Positions 1-10,200 of a stretch of 21,395 nt of DNA are shown here, in pieces. The first letter of the stretch is position 1. Every line of letters starts with the position of its first letter. The notes beneath the pieces are model-generated. The model searched no databases. It was not told where the DNA came from and was given only the letters and a program-made list of their open reading frames with translations. The position numbers were made by a program, and so were the translations under genes. The stretch is taken from assembly GCA_001430745.1 (NCBI GenBank), contig KQ482057.1, forward strand, positions 883,955-905,349, in the 5' to 3' direction. The DNA comes from Auxenochlorella pyrenoidosa. Its lineage: Eukaryota; Chlorophyta; Trebouxiophyceae; Chlorellales; Chlorellaceae.

Positions 1-127
1 CCGGGGCTGCTGCCAGCCGCGCCGGGCTCAGCACTGGTGCTTGCACGCCAGGGTGCTGTGATGTGCGGTGTGCGACGATGGCACGCCGCCAGCCCAACAC
101 CAACGCCCCTGCCCCCGCCCCCCGCAG

Positions 128-268
128 GGCGCGGTGCCCGGCGGCACCGGCAACCGCCACCTGTGCTCGCGCTACCTGGCGGCGCACGACTGCGCGCGGC
201 GGCTGCGCGAGAGCCTGCGCGAGGAGCACATCCTGGTGCTGGACTTCATATCCACCATCTACAAGCAC
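128..268 (+). CDS. Isolated internal coding exon of an unrecognised gene
   Basis: A 141-nt segment follows a C-rich acceptor (…CCCCCCGCAG, AG at 126-127) and ends at a GTGAGC donor (269). It encodes 47 residues in phase 0 with strong G/C third-position bias. The peptide is helical and charged in the middle (motif CARRLRESLREEHILVLDF) and ends FISTIYKH. I do not recognise the family. The partner exons are not visible: upstream bases look intronic, and downstream + strand sequence runs into antisense of RPN6. It may be the last visible piece of a gene running off the left edge, an overlapping gene, or the product of a misjoin. Exon call moderate; function unknown. Confidence 0.45.
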
Positions 269-420
269 GTGAGCAAGTGGCGTGGTGCAGGCCAGGCCCG
301 CGGGGCGCCAGGCGGTGGGCTCTGCTCAGCGAGCACCTGGCAGGGGTGGCAGCTGGTCACGCGCGAGGGGCAGCTGGCTGCAACCAGACTGGTGCACCTC
401 GCCCCCGCACCCCAGACGCG

Positions 421-466
421 CCTCACCTCCCGCGTGGCCCCCCCCCCCCCCACCCCACACACACAC
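421..466. repeat. Poly-C run followed by (CA)n at the RPN6 exon-4 donor
   Basis: On the plus strand a run of about 14 C is followed by CACCCCACACACACACC; on the RPN6 strand the intron therefore begins with a GT repeat and then poly-G. Such a run is prone to slippage and assembly breaks, which matters because RPN6 cannot be continued past it. Confidence 0.75.
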
Positions 467-1642
467 CTTAGACTCGAGCAGGTGGATGTCCACCAGCAGC
501 AGCTTGTCGTCCAGCCGCTTCACCTCGGTCAGCAGCTTGCCTGCAGGGGGGCCAGGCGCAGGGTCGATAGGAACGAAACCAAACCTCAGGCCGCTGCCGG
601 ACATCAAACAAGGGCGGATGGCAGAGCGCAGCGTGTGCAAGGCCGGCCGACGAGCTGCATCCCTGGGGGGCGGCCTACAGTCCCGAGTGCAGCTAAACCC
701 AGCAGCTGGATGATGCGCCCCAAGCAAATGGGAGCCGACAGCAGCACGAGAGGGCGGCCCACCGATGAGCTGCAGGGCCGCCGTGTACTCCCTGAGGTCC
801 ATCTGCAGCTGCGCCAGGCGGATCTCGATGCGCTGCCGCAGGAAGGTGCGCTTCTCGGCGGTGGCCCACTCCACCTGCTCGCGGCACACCTCCAGCTGAA
901 GTGGGGGGTGGGGGGCAGCGACATGGGCTGGTTGGGGCAAGGCCACGCCATGGGGGGACAGCGGCGAAGCGCAGGTTGGGGGCAAGATGATGGCCTTCCC
1001 AATCCGCCCTGCAACCCGCGCGCCTGCCGCCAATTTGAAGCGGGAAGACATGGCCTCAGCTGGCAACGTGCACCGGCCTGCCGCATGCATACGCCCAACT
1101 CCAGCCTTGGCCAGACAGCTCCCTGCCCATCTCTGGCAAGCAAGCCACAAGCCCCGCCGCCTCACCAGCAGCTGCTGGCTGCCAGGCACACGGGCGATGC
1201 TGTCAATAATTGTGCGCACTATCTTGGCGGTCTTGGCCTTGGGGATCGCGCCGAACAGCGGGCGCAGCTCGGTCAGCAGGCTGCGCAGCGCTGGGGCATC
1301 ATTGGCCTGCACCAGCGCATCTGCCAGCTTGCCCAGTGCCGCCTCCTTGACCTTCAGGCACTCGGCATCATTGGGTGCTGGCCCGCTGACAATCTCCCGC
1401 AGCTGCGCAATGGCCTGCGGCCCCGAGGCCTCCTCGGCGGCCGCCAGCTGCACAGGCAACCCAGGAGGCGGCAGTGGCGCGTGGCGGCAGTGGCAGGTGT
1501 AACAGGGCTGAGACGGGCGATGGCCGGCGCATACAGCAGCATATGATACAGGTTCCGATCGTCGAACAGCGGCCCCGGGCGCTCGCCAGGCAGCCTGGTT
1601 TGGTCGGGCACTCACTTGCTGCTGCAGCGCTGCGGCCGCCAT
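467..1642 (-). CDS. RPN6: 26S proteasome lid subunit RPN6 (PSMD11), N-terminal part only
   Basis: RPN6 is a scaffold subunit of the 19S regulatory particle lid; its N-terminal helical repeats contact the 20S core and its C-terminal PCI domain builds the lid. Four exons are visible on the minus strand: 1616-1642 (MAAAALQQQ, ATG at 1642), 1166-1447, 763-895 and 467-540. All introns are GT-AG and all phases agree. The spliced N-terminus of 172 residues carries hallmark RPN6 stretches: IPKAKTAKIVRTIIDSIA, AEKRTFLRQRIEIRLAQL and RLDDKLLLVDIHLLESK. Plant and animal RPN6 are about 420 aa, so some 250 residues including the PCI domain are missing. The fourth exon ends at a clean donor (GTGTGTGTG, 466), but no following RPN6 exon is found between 1 and 466. 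Either the next intron exceeds 466 nt or the locus is broken or misassembled there. An upstream in-frame TTG is not needed as a start. Confidence 0.93.
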
Positions 1643-2562
1643 GATCCTTGCCAACTGTGCCGGCGATCGAAGCTCTGCAGCTGGGTCCGCACGAGCTGGA
1701 ATGGCGATCGGCGGCTGTGATCGGGTCAGGAAGAGCTATGGCGCAGCCTCGAATGGATGGCTTGAATCTGATAAAAGACGAAGGCGAATGGATGCAGCCG
1801 CAGCCGCGGAGCCGACTCGACATGGCACCAGAGCGGCGGCGAGCTGGCGGTCAGTGGCGGCAACAGCAGGCACCTGATTGCCTGCTGGTGGGCTTTCTCT
1901 CACCACATTTGTCCTCTGGCATCTTAAGCGTGTGCACGTTTGTTTAACGGCTGAGTATTCCCAGTCTTGGCAGCATCTTGCGCAGCTAATACACCTACTT
2001 GCCTTCAACCTGGCAGCAACTGGCATGCCGGGCAAGCATTGCAGTGGCTGCAACGGTTGCGCTGCCCTTGCGGGTTGGGAAGGGTCAACCAACGTGCAGC
2101 CTTTAACAGTTCCGTCGTGCACGTCTAAAAGGGCAAAGTACCTGTGCATGTCTGTGTTTATGGCAGGCTGATATAGCCAACATAGCCCAACAGCTGTATC
2201 ACCCCCTGTGGCAGCCTGGCGCAAGGAATTGTAATGCAACCTAATGCCCCCGGGAGGCTAGATAACTTGCTGGCCAATGCTGCTGGCCACTGTGCTGTAC
2301 GCGGTCGATGCCTGCCATGCACAGTGGCGCCGCCGCCAGCTTACGTTGACCCATGCAGGCCCTCTGCACCCATGCTGGACACAACCTGGTGGATAGCCTA
2401 CGCACCAATCCATGGCAGCAGCTGCAAGCATAGCTGCCAGCCTCTCAGATCATCCTTCAAAGAAACTGATCTTATGGCGGTGCACCAATCTGCCAGCCAC
2501 ACCCTTTACACAAGGGCCAGTTGCCAAACTGGTTGCCGGGCTCAGTCGAAGTTGGCACCCTG
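1643..2562. other. Intergenic region between RPN6 start and the next minus-strand gene's stop
   Basis: About 920 bp holding the RPN6 promoter side and the 3' flank of the 2563-6110 gene. Open frames here lack splice-consistent coding character and match no family I recognise. I see no clear TATA box, RNA gene or repeat. Confidence 0.6.
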
Positions 2563-5500
2563 CTAGCCGATCGGCAGTGCATCAGCGCCCCGTGCTGCCG
2601 CCTGGTCCACTGCAAAGGGCATGGCCTGCAAAAACCGCCGGGCCAGCTGCACCTTGTCCTGCACCTGCCTGGCACTCTGCTGTGCCACTGACGCGTCGCC
2701 GCTGCCCAGTGCGTCCCGCAAGGCAAAGATGCCTGCCGCCAGCTGCTTCACCACAGTCTCCACCTTGCGCTCATCAGGAAATTCCTCCCGGAAGCGCTGC
2801 ATGCACAGCTGGGACGTCCAGTACACATCCTCCAGGTAGCACAGACTGTCAACCTGCCAATGAACACAAGGGAAAAGTGGGGTCGCACTGACATTTTCTT
2901 GAGGAATTCAGAGGCAGAACCAGGCGAGGCTGCCTTTCTCGTCGAGCCCACTTTTAAGCCTACCTGCAGCTCTGTCAGCCTGTGCGCTCGCACCATCTCC
3001 TCACACCATGCTGTGCCGCTGCGCTGCCTGCTTCGCGCGTAGTCGCCGGTGTCGCCTCCCACGGTGGTGGGAAACAAGGCTGCGTAGCCAGCGAGGTGGA
3101 GGCCAGCGTGGCCTGCGGCTGCAGCAGGGATGCATGAATGGGTTGCAAGCTTCTTTATCACAAAGCTTACTTGGGCAGGCTGTTAACACGAATCAAGCCA
3201 AGCAGCACGCATCACAGGACAAACGCGATTTGACCACAGCGGCACTGGATGATGATGACAGAACTAAGACGTTCTTCTCACCAGGCACTGCCGGGGCGGA
3301 GAATATCTTTCCAGGCACTTTCCTGCCGCCCTGCTCAATGTGTGTGTACACGTGCACACGAGGCGCGTGGTGCACATGCTGCTCCAATGTCAGCGGCAGC
3401 TGGACACAGCCGAAAGAGTCAGGGACTCCCGGCAGCACCTCGCCTCGCTGGCAGCGCTCATTCAGGTCGAGCAGCGCCAAGCTCAGCAGCCGCGATCGCT
3501 GCAATAATATGGCAAGGTAAGCGGGCAGCGCATTGGGTGGACATGACTGAGTGTGTTCACTTGCGGGCTGGCTGAGGGCACAGGGATGACCGCAGGATTT
3601 GCACACAGAGTTGTTCTCAGAACTGCAGACCTAAAATTTTAGATGCCGGCCAACAGGCATTGCGTGGGACGCATGCTGGCGCCAGCAGGCCTTCTTCTCA
3701 CAACTCAAGCGTACAACCCTGCACCCTCCTTTGCTCAACTTACCAGCATGAGCGCCATGCTGACCAAGTTGTGCGCTGCACCCTTGCACAGCAAGCCCAT
3801 CCTTTTTGGAAGGTGTGTGCTGAACAGGTCTGCAGCGAGCACAACCGATGCGCCGGCGTCCACCACTCCAAGCAAAGCAAGGTAAGGTCCCAGGCAGCTC
3901 AGCGACAGCGGCAGGTTGAAGCAGACTTCCTGCATGTGGCAAGGGCGGATGGACTGTGGGATATAAAACAAACGTTCACGACAGAAGGTCTGGTTGTGCT
4001 GATGCCGGCAAGCAACAAGGCATGCTGTAGGCAAAGTCATCACCACTGCTGACCTCCTCAATCGTCACTAAGCCGCCCGTTGCCTTGACGCTGCTGTGGC
4101 TGTGCAGGTGCCCTAGAGCACAGCGGCTGTCAGGCTGTCCATCGTAGGGCTCGGCTGGCACGCCGCAGGCAACACCGAAGCCTGCCAAGAACTCTGGCAG
4201 CTTGCCCTCAGCATCTCGGCTCCCAGCCACCACAGGCCTGGCGCCCCAGCCTGCGCCTTGCACCGGCTGGTCAGCGCCGGCTGCTTGAGCACTGCTACTG
4301 CCAGGATCTGCCCCCTGCGAGGCGTTCCCTGCTCCTTCGCTCCCGCCTGGCTGCTCAGCGCCGTCTCCACCTGCTGAAAGAATCACGCCTGCAGCACACA
4401 TCAGTGGCTGCTCGCCGCTCCCTCCCCCTGCTGCTTCGTTGCTTCCTGCACCAGCTGCTGCCTCCCGCGCTGCGCTGGGCTGGGCCTCCAGCAGCAGCAC
4501 GGTTGGTGGCACTGCCCCCAGCTGCAGTGCAGTTGTTGGCAGTGGCTCCAGCACCATACCAGAGCCAGCAGCTGCTCCAGGGTTGAGCGGCGAGGCAGTG
4601 CCAGCATGGAGTGCAGCAGCGCCATCCTGTGACTGCACACAAGAAAAGAGGAGGGCACGAGTACACTTTCCACGTGCGCTGGACATTGGAGCAGTGCATG
4701 CTACTGTGATGGAACAGCCAGGTGGGGGGCAATGGGTGCTGAAGGGTCTGGCCTTGATGTCTTGGACAGCCAGGCATGGCCAGATGCTGCTGGGCAGGAA
4801 TGTGGGCTGGCCACTGGGTCAGCAAGCAAGCATAGCAGAATCACACGGAGCACTGAAACAGGAGCCCAGTCCGTTGAAGCAGCCCAACCAGCATGCTATC
4901 CTTCCATGCTCACCTGCTTCGACGCGCTGGAAGCCATGCCGCCAGATGCGCGCAATTGGGTGCTGGAGCGGGGCGGCTCTCCTGCCGTGCATGGGATAGC
5001 CGCGTCCTGCCTTTGCCGTGCCGCAGCCCCAGCCAGCTGTCCATCTGCTGCTGCCTGCCGCTGCTGTGGCTGAGCTGCAGCGAGCTGGGGGCCACTGCTG
5101 CTACCTGGCCGCCAATTCTCCGAAGCCAAGGCAGGCCAGGCGCTGCGAGAGACATCAGGAACCCTGGCTCCAGCGGCAGCTGGGCATGAAGCACCACTGC
5201 TGCCAGGCGCAGCAGCAGCTGCAGCGGGGTCTGGCGCAACATTCGCTGTTGTGCCCTGCTGCTCTGAGGCTTCAGCCATGGAGAGCGCTGTGCTGGGGAT
5301 GCCACTGGCACGCTGCTGTTGCACCCCAGCCGCGCCCGGCCTCGTGCCCGCACTTCTGGATGGCCGCTGCTGCTCTGCATCAGTGTGACACTCCTCGCCT
5401 ACACGTGCCAGCTCAAGGCGCCGTGCCTCTGCATTCTTGAGCGGCTCGGGCTCGACATGCTGGCTGCTGCCTCCCGGCTGCACGCCAGCTGTGCCTGCCG

Positions 5501-6110
5501 CCGGTGGGGCCTCTGCCTGCGCCGGCATTCTTGCTCGAGGCAGGGAGCGCTGGGCACGCATGTCGTGCAGAACTTGGCGCATCTTTGCATATTGAGCAGC
5601 CTCGCAGAATCGAAAGGCACTGTCAATCCCGTTGTGGAGCTCCTGCAGCAGGGCCAGCTAGGTGATGGTGAGGACCGTGTGCAGTCAGGCTCTGACCCCA
5701 ATCATTGGGTTGTTTGCAGGTAAATCAGTTCAGCATCATCAGCATCACGCACCTCTATGATGTGCTCCATCTCCTGCTGCTTGCGCTGCAGCTGCGCCTG
5801 TTCCTCGCCATGCTTCTCCTGTTGTGTGCATAGCTCTGCAGAAATCCACCGCAAATGCAAGGGCCTTGTCGCTTGCTAATTGTGCATCTTGATCTGTGCA
5901 TAAGCTGCTTCTGTGACGAGCTGAGTGTACACCACAGCCGAGATGGCACTGCCATCATGCTCAGTAGCCTTGTAAGCCTGAACCCACAAATTGCAACGGT
6001 AGGGCCTGCGCATTCATCTCCAAGCGCTGGCGGAGCCCCCCACTCACGTGCAGCATGCACCATTTGCAGGCGCGCATGCCCTTCTCAGCGTGCTTACACC
6101 GATTGCACAT
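2563..6110 (-). CDS. Unrecognised protein with CxxC-x9-CxxC motif, coiled coil and disordered middle; possible ATG14/VPS38-like subunit
   Basis: Eight minus-strand exons join in consistent phase: 6044-6110, 5753-5835, 4914-5642, 4054-4632, 3744-3929, 3282-3498, 2964-3079 and 2563-2853 (stop TAG 2563-2565), giving about 755 aa. The first exon encodes a likely zinc-binding MCNRCKHAEKGMRACKWC. The next two give a charged coiled coil (KHGEEQAQLQRKQQEMEH, then a stretch ending SAFRFCEAAQYAKM). Residues of roughly 80-480 are Ala/Gln/Ser-rich and probably disordered. The C-terminal half is conserved-looking: a hydrophobic helix region ending DLFSTHLPKRMGLL, then RLLSLALLDLNERC, and a helical tail starting VDSLCYLEDVYWTSQL. 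A paired-cysteine motif followed by a coiled coil and a helical C-terminal part is the layout of ATG14/VPS38 subunits of class III PI3-kinase complexes, but I see no decisive motif. The exon 1 donor is ambiguous (GTGAGT at 6047 overlaps GTGGGG at 6043; only the latter keeps frame), and upstream ATGs at 6218 and 6862 remain possible. Confidence 0.6.
6044..6110 (-). other. CxxC-x9-CxxC putative zinc-binding exon
   Basis: The first coding exon of the 2563-6110 gene reads MCNRCKHAEKGMRACKWCML. Two CxxC pairs separated by nine residues form a plausible small zinc site directly before a coiled coil. It may extend further 5' in the same open frame to 6218. Confidence 0.5.
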
Positions 6111-7248
6111 GAGGTGTAAGCCAAGCTTGTGCTGTGGCAGGCCTTTGGCAGTGCGCCCAAGATGCACTTGGGCACTTGCTGCCAGTACGCCTGCCGAGGG
6201 CGGCAGGCGGTACAGCATGTTCAGCAGAGGGCTGGGGTCTTCTGCGATCCAGCCCTCCGGCTCTCCAGTTGCGGTTGACTCAGGCAGCAGCTTGCCTCGG
6301 CGCCTTCATAGGCGCCAGCCAGGCTTCCCACCCCCCCCGCCCACCCTCCTTGCAGGACTGAGCCTACGTGGTGTCCCCTCCTCTCCCCTTTGTGTTCTCT
6401 TGTCAGTTTGGGGGGGCCGGCCACAGCAGTGCCGACACGCACCCCACAGCGGAGGCAGCTCAGCACAAGCAGAACAGTCTCCTGCAGCTAACCAGAGCTG
6501 CGCACACAAATCAGCCTATGCTTGATTACGCTGAGCATGCACAGGCTGCAGGCTGTCCACGGTGACTACAAGTGCCGCTGCCCGCTGGCAGCAGGCGGCG
6601 GGTGCACGGCCCCCGCCGGGGCGCCGCCGCCTTTGTGCCTCGCTTGCGCCTGGCATCCGAGGCTGGCCACACGCTTACCCAGATCTTTCCTGTCAGTGCA
6701 AGCAGAATGCTGCTGACAGGGGAGGACGATCAAGCACGATGGCGTCCTCACTCAAGCGCAGGGAACACAAGGCAGCGGCACGGCGTGTCGGCGATGCAGG
6801 ATGGCCATCCTCTGCAGGCACTGTTGCGACTTTTGACGCTCCTTTTTGTCCTCCAGTCTCATTTATGGCTGCATAGGGGGCCCAGCACCAAGTCTCCGAG
6901 CTGCTTCACGTCGGTCGCCGGCTTCGAACAGAAAACAGGGCGCGTCGGCCGGCCGTCTCTTTGACGCAGCCCATCGGTGCTGGTGAGTGGGCCCAAGCAG
7001 CGATTGATTCGCCGAAACCTGTTTTCGCACAGCGGTTGCCGCCTTCGGATTGAAACTGCGTGCCAAGGCGTGTCTTCCATCCCACAGTGACGAGTAAGGA
7101 ACAGATTGGCAGCCGGCTGACCGGCCAGCACGTCCCCACGGCACTTGCCGCTTGCTTGCTGCCCGCCCGCCTCCTGCCGTTGGGTGCTGTAACTAATTTA
7201 GTAAGACTTTTTAATAAGACTAATTGGCTCACCATGCCACAGGCTGGC
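6111..7248. promoter_or_regulatory. Divergent intergenic region between the CxxC protein gene (-) and the 7249 gene (+)
   Basis: About 1.1 kb separates two divergent starts, so it should contain both promoters. A 36-codon minus-strand ORF (6752-6862) encodes a Lys/Gln-rich peptide starting MRLEDKKERQKSQQ; it may be a 5' exon, a uORF or chance. At the right end, 7094-7242 looks like a 5'-UTR intron for the plus gene: donor GTAAGG, a CTAAT branch-like motif at 7220-7224 inside an unusually AT-rich stretch, and acceptor CCACAG. No TATA box is evident. Confidence 0.5.
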
Positions 7249-10200
7249 ATGGAGGCGTACGTGGACCGAGCTGCAAACTGGCATGATAGCGGCGGCGACC
7301 TAATCAATGAGGTGTGTGCCGCCGTCATCAAGGCGAGGCCAGATGCGCAACTCTTCAAGGAGATTGCCATCAAGCTGCCCATGATGACATTCCTGAGCTT
7401 GGTGCGTGAATGGCAACGCAAGGTTGCAGGAGCAACATTGCGTTGAGGACCTACATGCATGCCTGTTTGCACAGCCCCACTAAACCGAGTAGTGCTAGGA
7501 CCTTTGGTTTTCCTGACATTGGTATTCCTGCTGCGCCCGCTGTGCTGCCACCCCCACAGGACATGGAAGAGATCATCGAGGACAAGCTGATGGACAGCTT
7601 CGAGCGCTTCCTGCCCAGCAATGAGCTGCAGCCCCCGGCCGCCCTGGAGACCCTGTCTGGGCTGCTCAAGTGCTGCACGAGTGTCCGCCTGCGTGGCGGC
7701 GGGCCTGGCGGCATGATGGCGGGCGCGCTGCCCAGCCTGCTGATGGTGAGGCCTGGGGGGCTCCTGGGCCAAGTGCTGGGGACACTTCGTCGTGTGCCAA
7801 CTGAGCAGGGGCAGGTGCACCTCAGGTTTAAACGGCTGCCTGCCAGGTCTATTTTGTATGGCCACCAGGCTGAGGCAGCCCGTCTTCTCTCGCCCTCCTC
7901 CTCTGCAATGCACCTGCCAAGTCACCAACCCCAAAGCCCGCTTGGCTTGCATTGCCTCCCTTCACTCCCCCCATGCAGCTGCTCTTCCTTCTGGAGGAGC
8001 GTCAGGCCAGGCTGCGGGACCCTTGCACCTGCCTGGCAGCCCTAGCCGAGATGGAGGCCTGCCTGCGGCAGCACATCCCGGCATCGGCAAAGCAACAGTT
8101 CCTCCTGCTCTCGTTGGTGTCGCTGTACCTGGTGGTGGGCCGCGCCCTGGCCTACCGCGCCGGCGAGGACATCAAGGAGCGCATGAGCGAGGTGAGGACA
8201 GGGGGAAGTGCTGTGTTGGGGCTGTGCAGCACAGGCAGTGTGGGGCAGCATGCCTTGTGCAAAATGCACAAAAAACGATGCAGTTAACAAAAGTCATTAA
8301 TATGCTGTTTGAAGAATGCCTGGCTAGCACTCTGCAAGCCCCTCTTTCCGCAGTCGCCGCTGGGCTCCACTGTGAATAGCCTGTTCCAGACTCTGCTGTA
8401 TGAGCCGCTCTTCCTGCTGGCTTGTGACGCATTCTGGGTGGACTCCTTCTGCCCTCACTTGGGCCACGGCGTCATCCGCGTCTACTCCGCAGAGGATTCA
8501 AACATCAGCAGCTGCCTGCGCGCGCTGCTGAGGAGAATTCACCTGGAGACGGACGCCGAGTGAGCCTGGGCTTATGTGGGGGCAGGGAAACACTCAGGTT
8601 GTCTTCCCTTGCAGCCAGCAACAAATCAACTGCTTCGACTTACGGGCTGATGGCAGTTTGCACATTCAAACGCTTTCTGCCCTGAGCAGGGGAGGTTCGA
8701 GCTGATTTGGCCTGCATGGGTGCTGCTGTGCGAAAGCCCCAAAAACGCCAGCAGAAGTTCCCCCCTCGCCCTCTCCCCTCCCTGTTTGCAGCGTGCAAGT
8801 TGCTGGAGCCCGAGCTGTGCACCATCGCAGAGCTGGCCACGCTGCACCAGGAGATCTTCGGGTGGATCAAGCAGGCTGTGGACAATGGCCTGCGCACCAT
8901 CCCCTTGTACGAAGTCAGCAGTGAGTGCTGGGCCATGGGCCGTGCAGAAGTGCAAGGGAGGGCTGCTTCTGCGCGTGCTGCGCGGAGCAGGCTGGTGGGC
9001 AGGGCTGTGAGCTCTGTCGCCCTGATCTGGGAGCTCTGGCTTCTGACAGATCTGACCTGCAGTCCCAGCCCGCTGGTTGTGGCATGTGCTGTCCCTGCAG
9101 GGCCCCTGGGCAAGCCCTGCGGCAGCCCGCCCCACCTGGTGTACGAGCTGTTCCAGCTTGTGTGAGGAATGAGGGTGCTGCCCATTGCAGCTTGACCGCT
9201 GCTAGGGCATAGGCTGGATACCCAAAAGATCCTGCGCCGGCACGGCGGCATCAGCCTGGCTGCGGGCAGAGACCATCACAACCTGCCTGCCCTTGGCCCT
9301 TGCCGACAGCTGGCTGTGCCCTGTGCCCCCCCCCCCCCCCCTCCGCAGCAAGGCAGATTGCAACATGCTGACCAGCTGGTGTCCGTGGCCAAGCTGCTGA
9401 ACGAGCTGGAGCTGGGGGACGTGCTTGGCGCCACGCTCGTGCAGGTCACCGAGCTGCTGCGCATCATGGATGGAGACTTTGCGCGGCAGCTGGTGGACAA
9501 GACCGCCCTGGATGTGTGCATCGCAGGCTGCATACAGGTGGGTGCATGGGGCTGAGGGTATTGGGTGGGCCAGTGGGCAGAAAAATGTCACGCACAAAAG
9601 CCAGGCAGTTGAAGTGAGCACCCTGCACACATCCCGACTCAGACACCCCTTGCTGCGGTTGCATGGGCCCTTCAGCCTGAGGCTATTGCATGTGCTGGTG
9701 GGCCGGAAATGTGCCAACGCCAGAAGCCAGACACCTGACACGCGCAGCTGACGCACATCCCCTGCTCAGGCCCGGTCAGTTAAGTGGCGTCAACGAGCAA
9801 ATTGCGCACCCCCCTGCTCAGTTTTCCCACTGTAAGCACTTCTGACCTGCAGATCGTGGCTCAGCGGGTGGATACCATGGGCGTGGACATTGACCAGATG
9901 AAAAATGAGCTGGCCACGCTGCGGAGGGACGCGCGTCCTGCGGAGGGACGTGGACAGCCTGCAGCTGACCACAAAGAAGCAGAATGTGAGACTGTTGTGC
10001 TGAGCAGCCCCTCGCGCTACGTGATGTTTGCCGTGGGATGAAGGGATGCACGGTTGTGTATGCTTCATGACTGCGCTGGTCGAGTCTGGCTGCCCAGCCA
10101 TCTGCTGAAGCCACACCAGGCCTAGTTGGACACCGCTGTCAGCTGCGTCCAACTGAATTCTTTTCACCTGCAGTTGAGGCATGAGCACCTCATCGTGCAC

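Noticed and set aside
68..1546. 492-codon plus-strand open frame
   Set aside because: Only 128-268 has coding character; the rest is antisense to RPN6 exons and introns and is kept open by high GC.
5836..5910. Extra 34-nt exon (5877-5910) with a GC donor in the CxxC gene
   Set aside because: It would leave a 41-nt intron; splicing from 6044 to 5835 gives a normal 208-nt intron and keeps frame.
6797..6964. Small plus-strand ORF resembling a signal peptide (QALLRLLTLLFVLQSHLWL)
   Set aside because: No supporting start context, donor or downstream mature sequence; probably chance in the divergent promoter.
8560..8563. Stop TGA ending the plus-strand gene at 8563
   Set aside because: The bases are part of a GTGAGC donor; coding continues in later exons with consistent phase.
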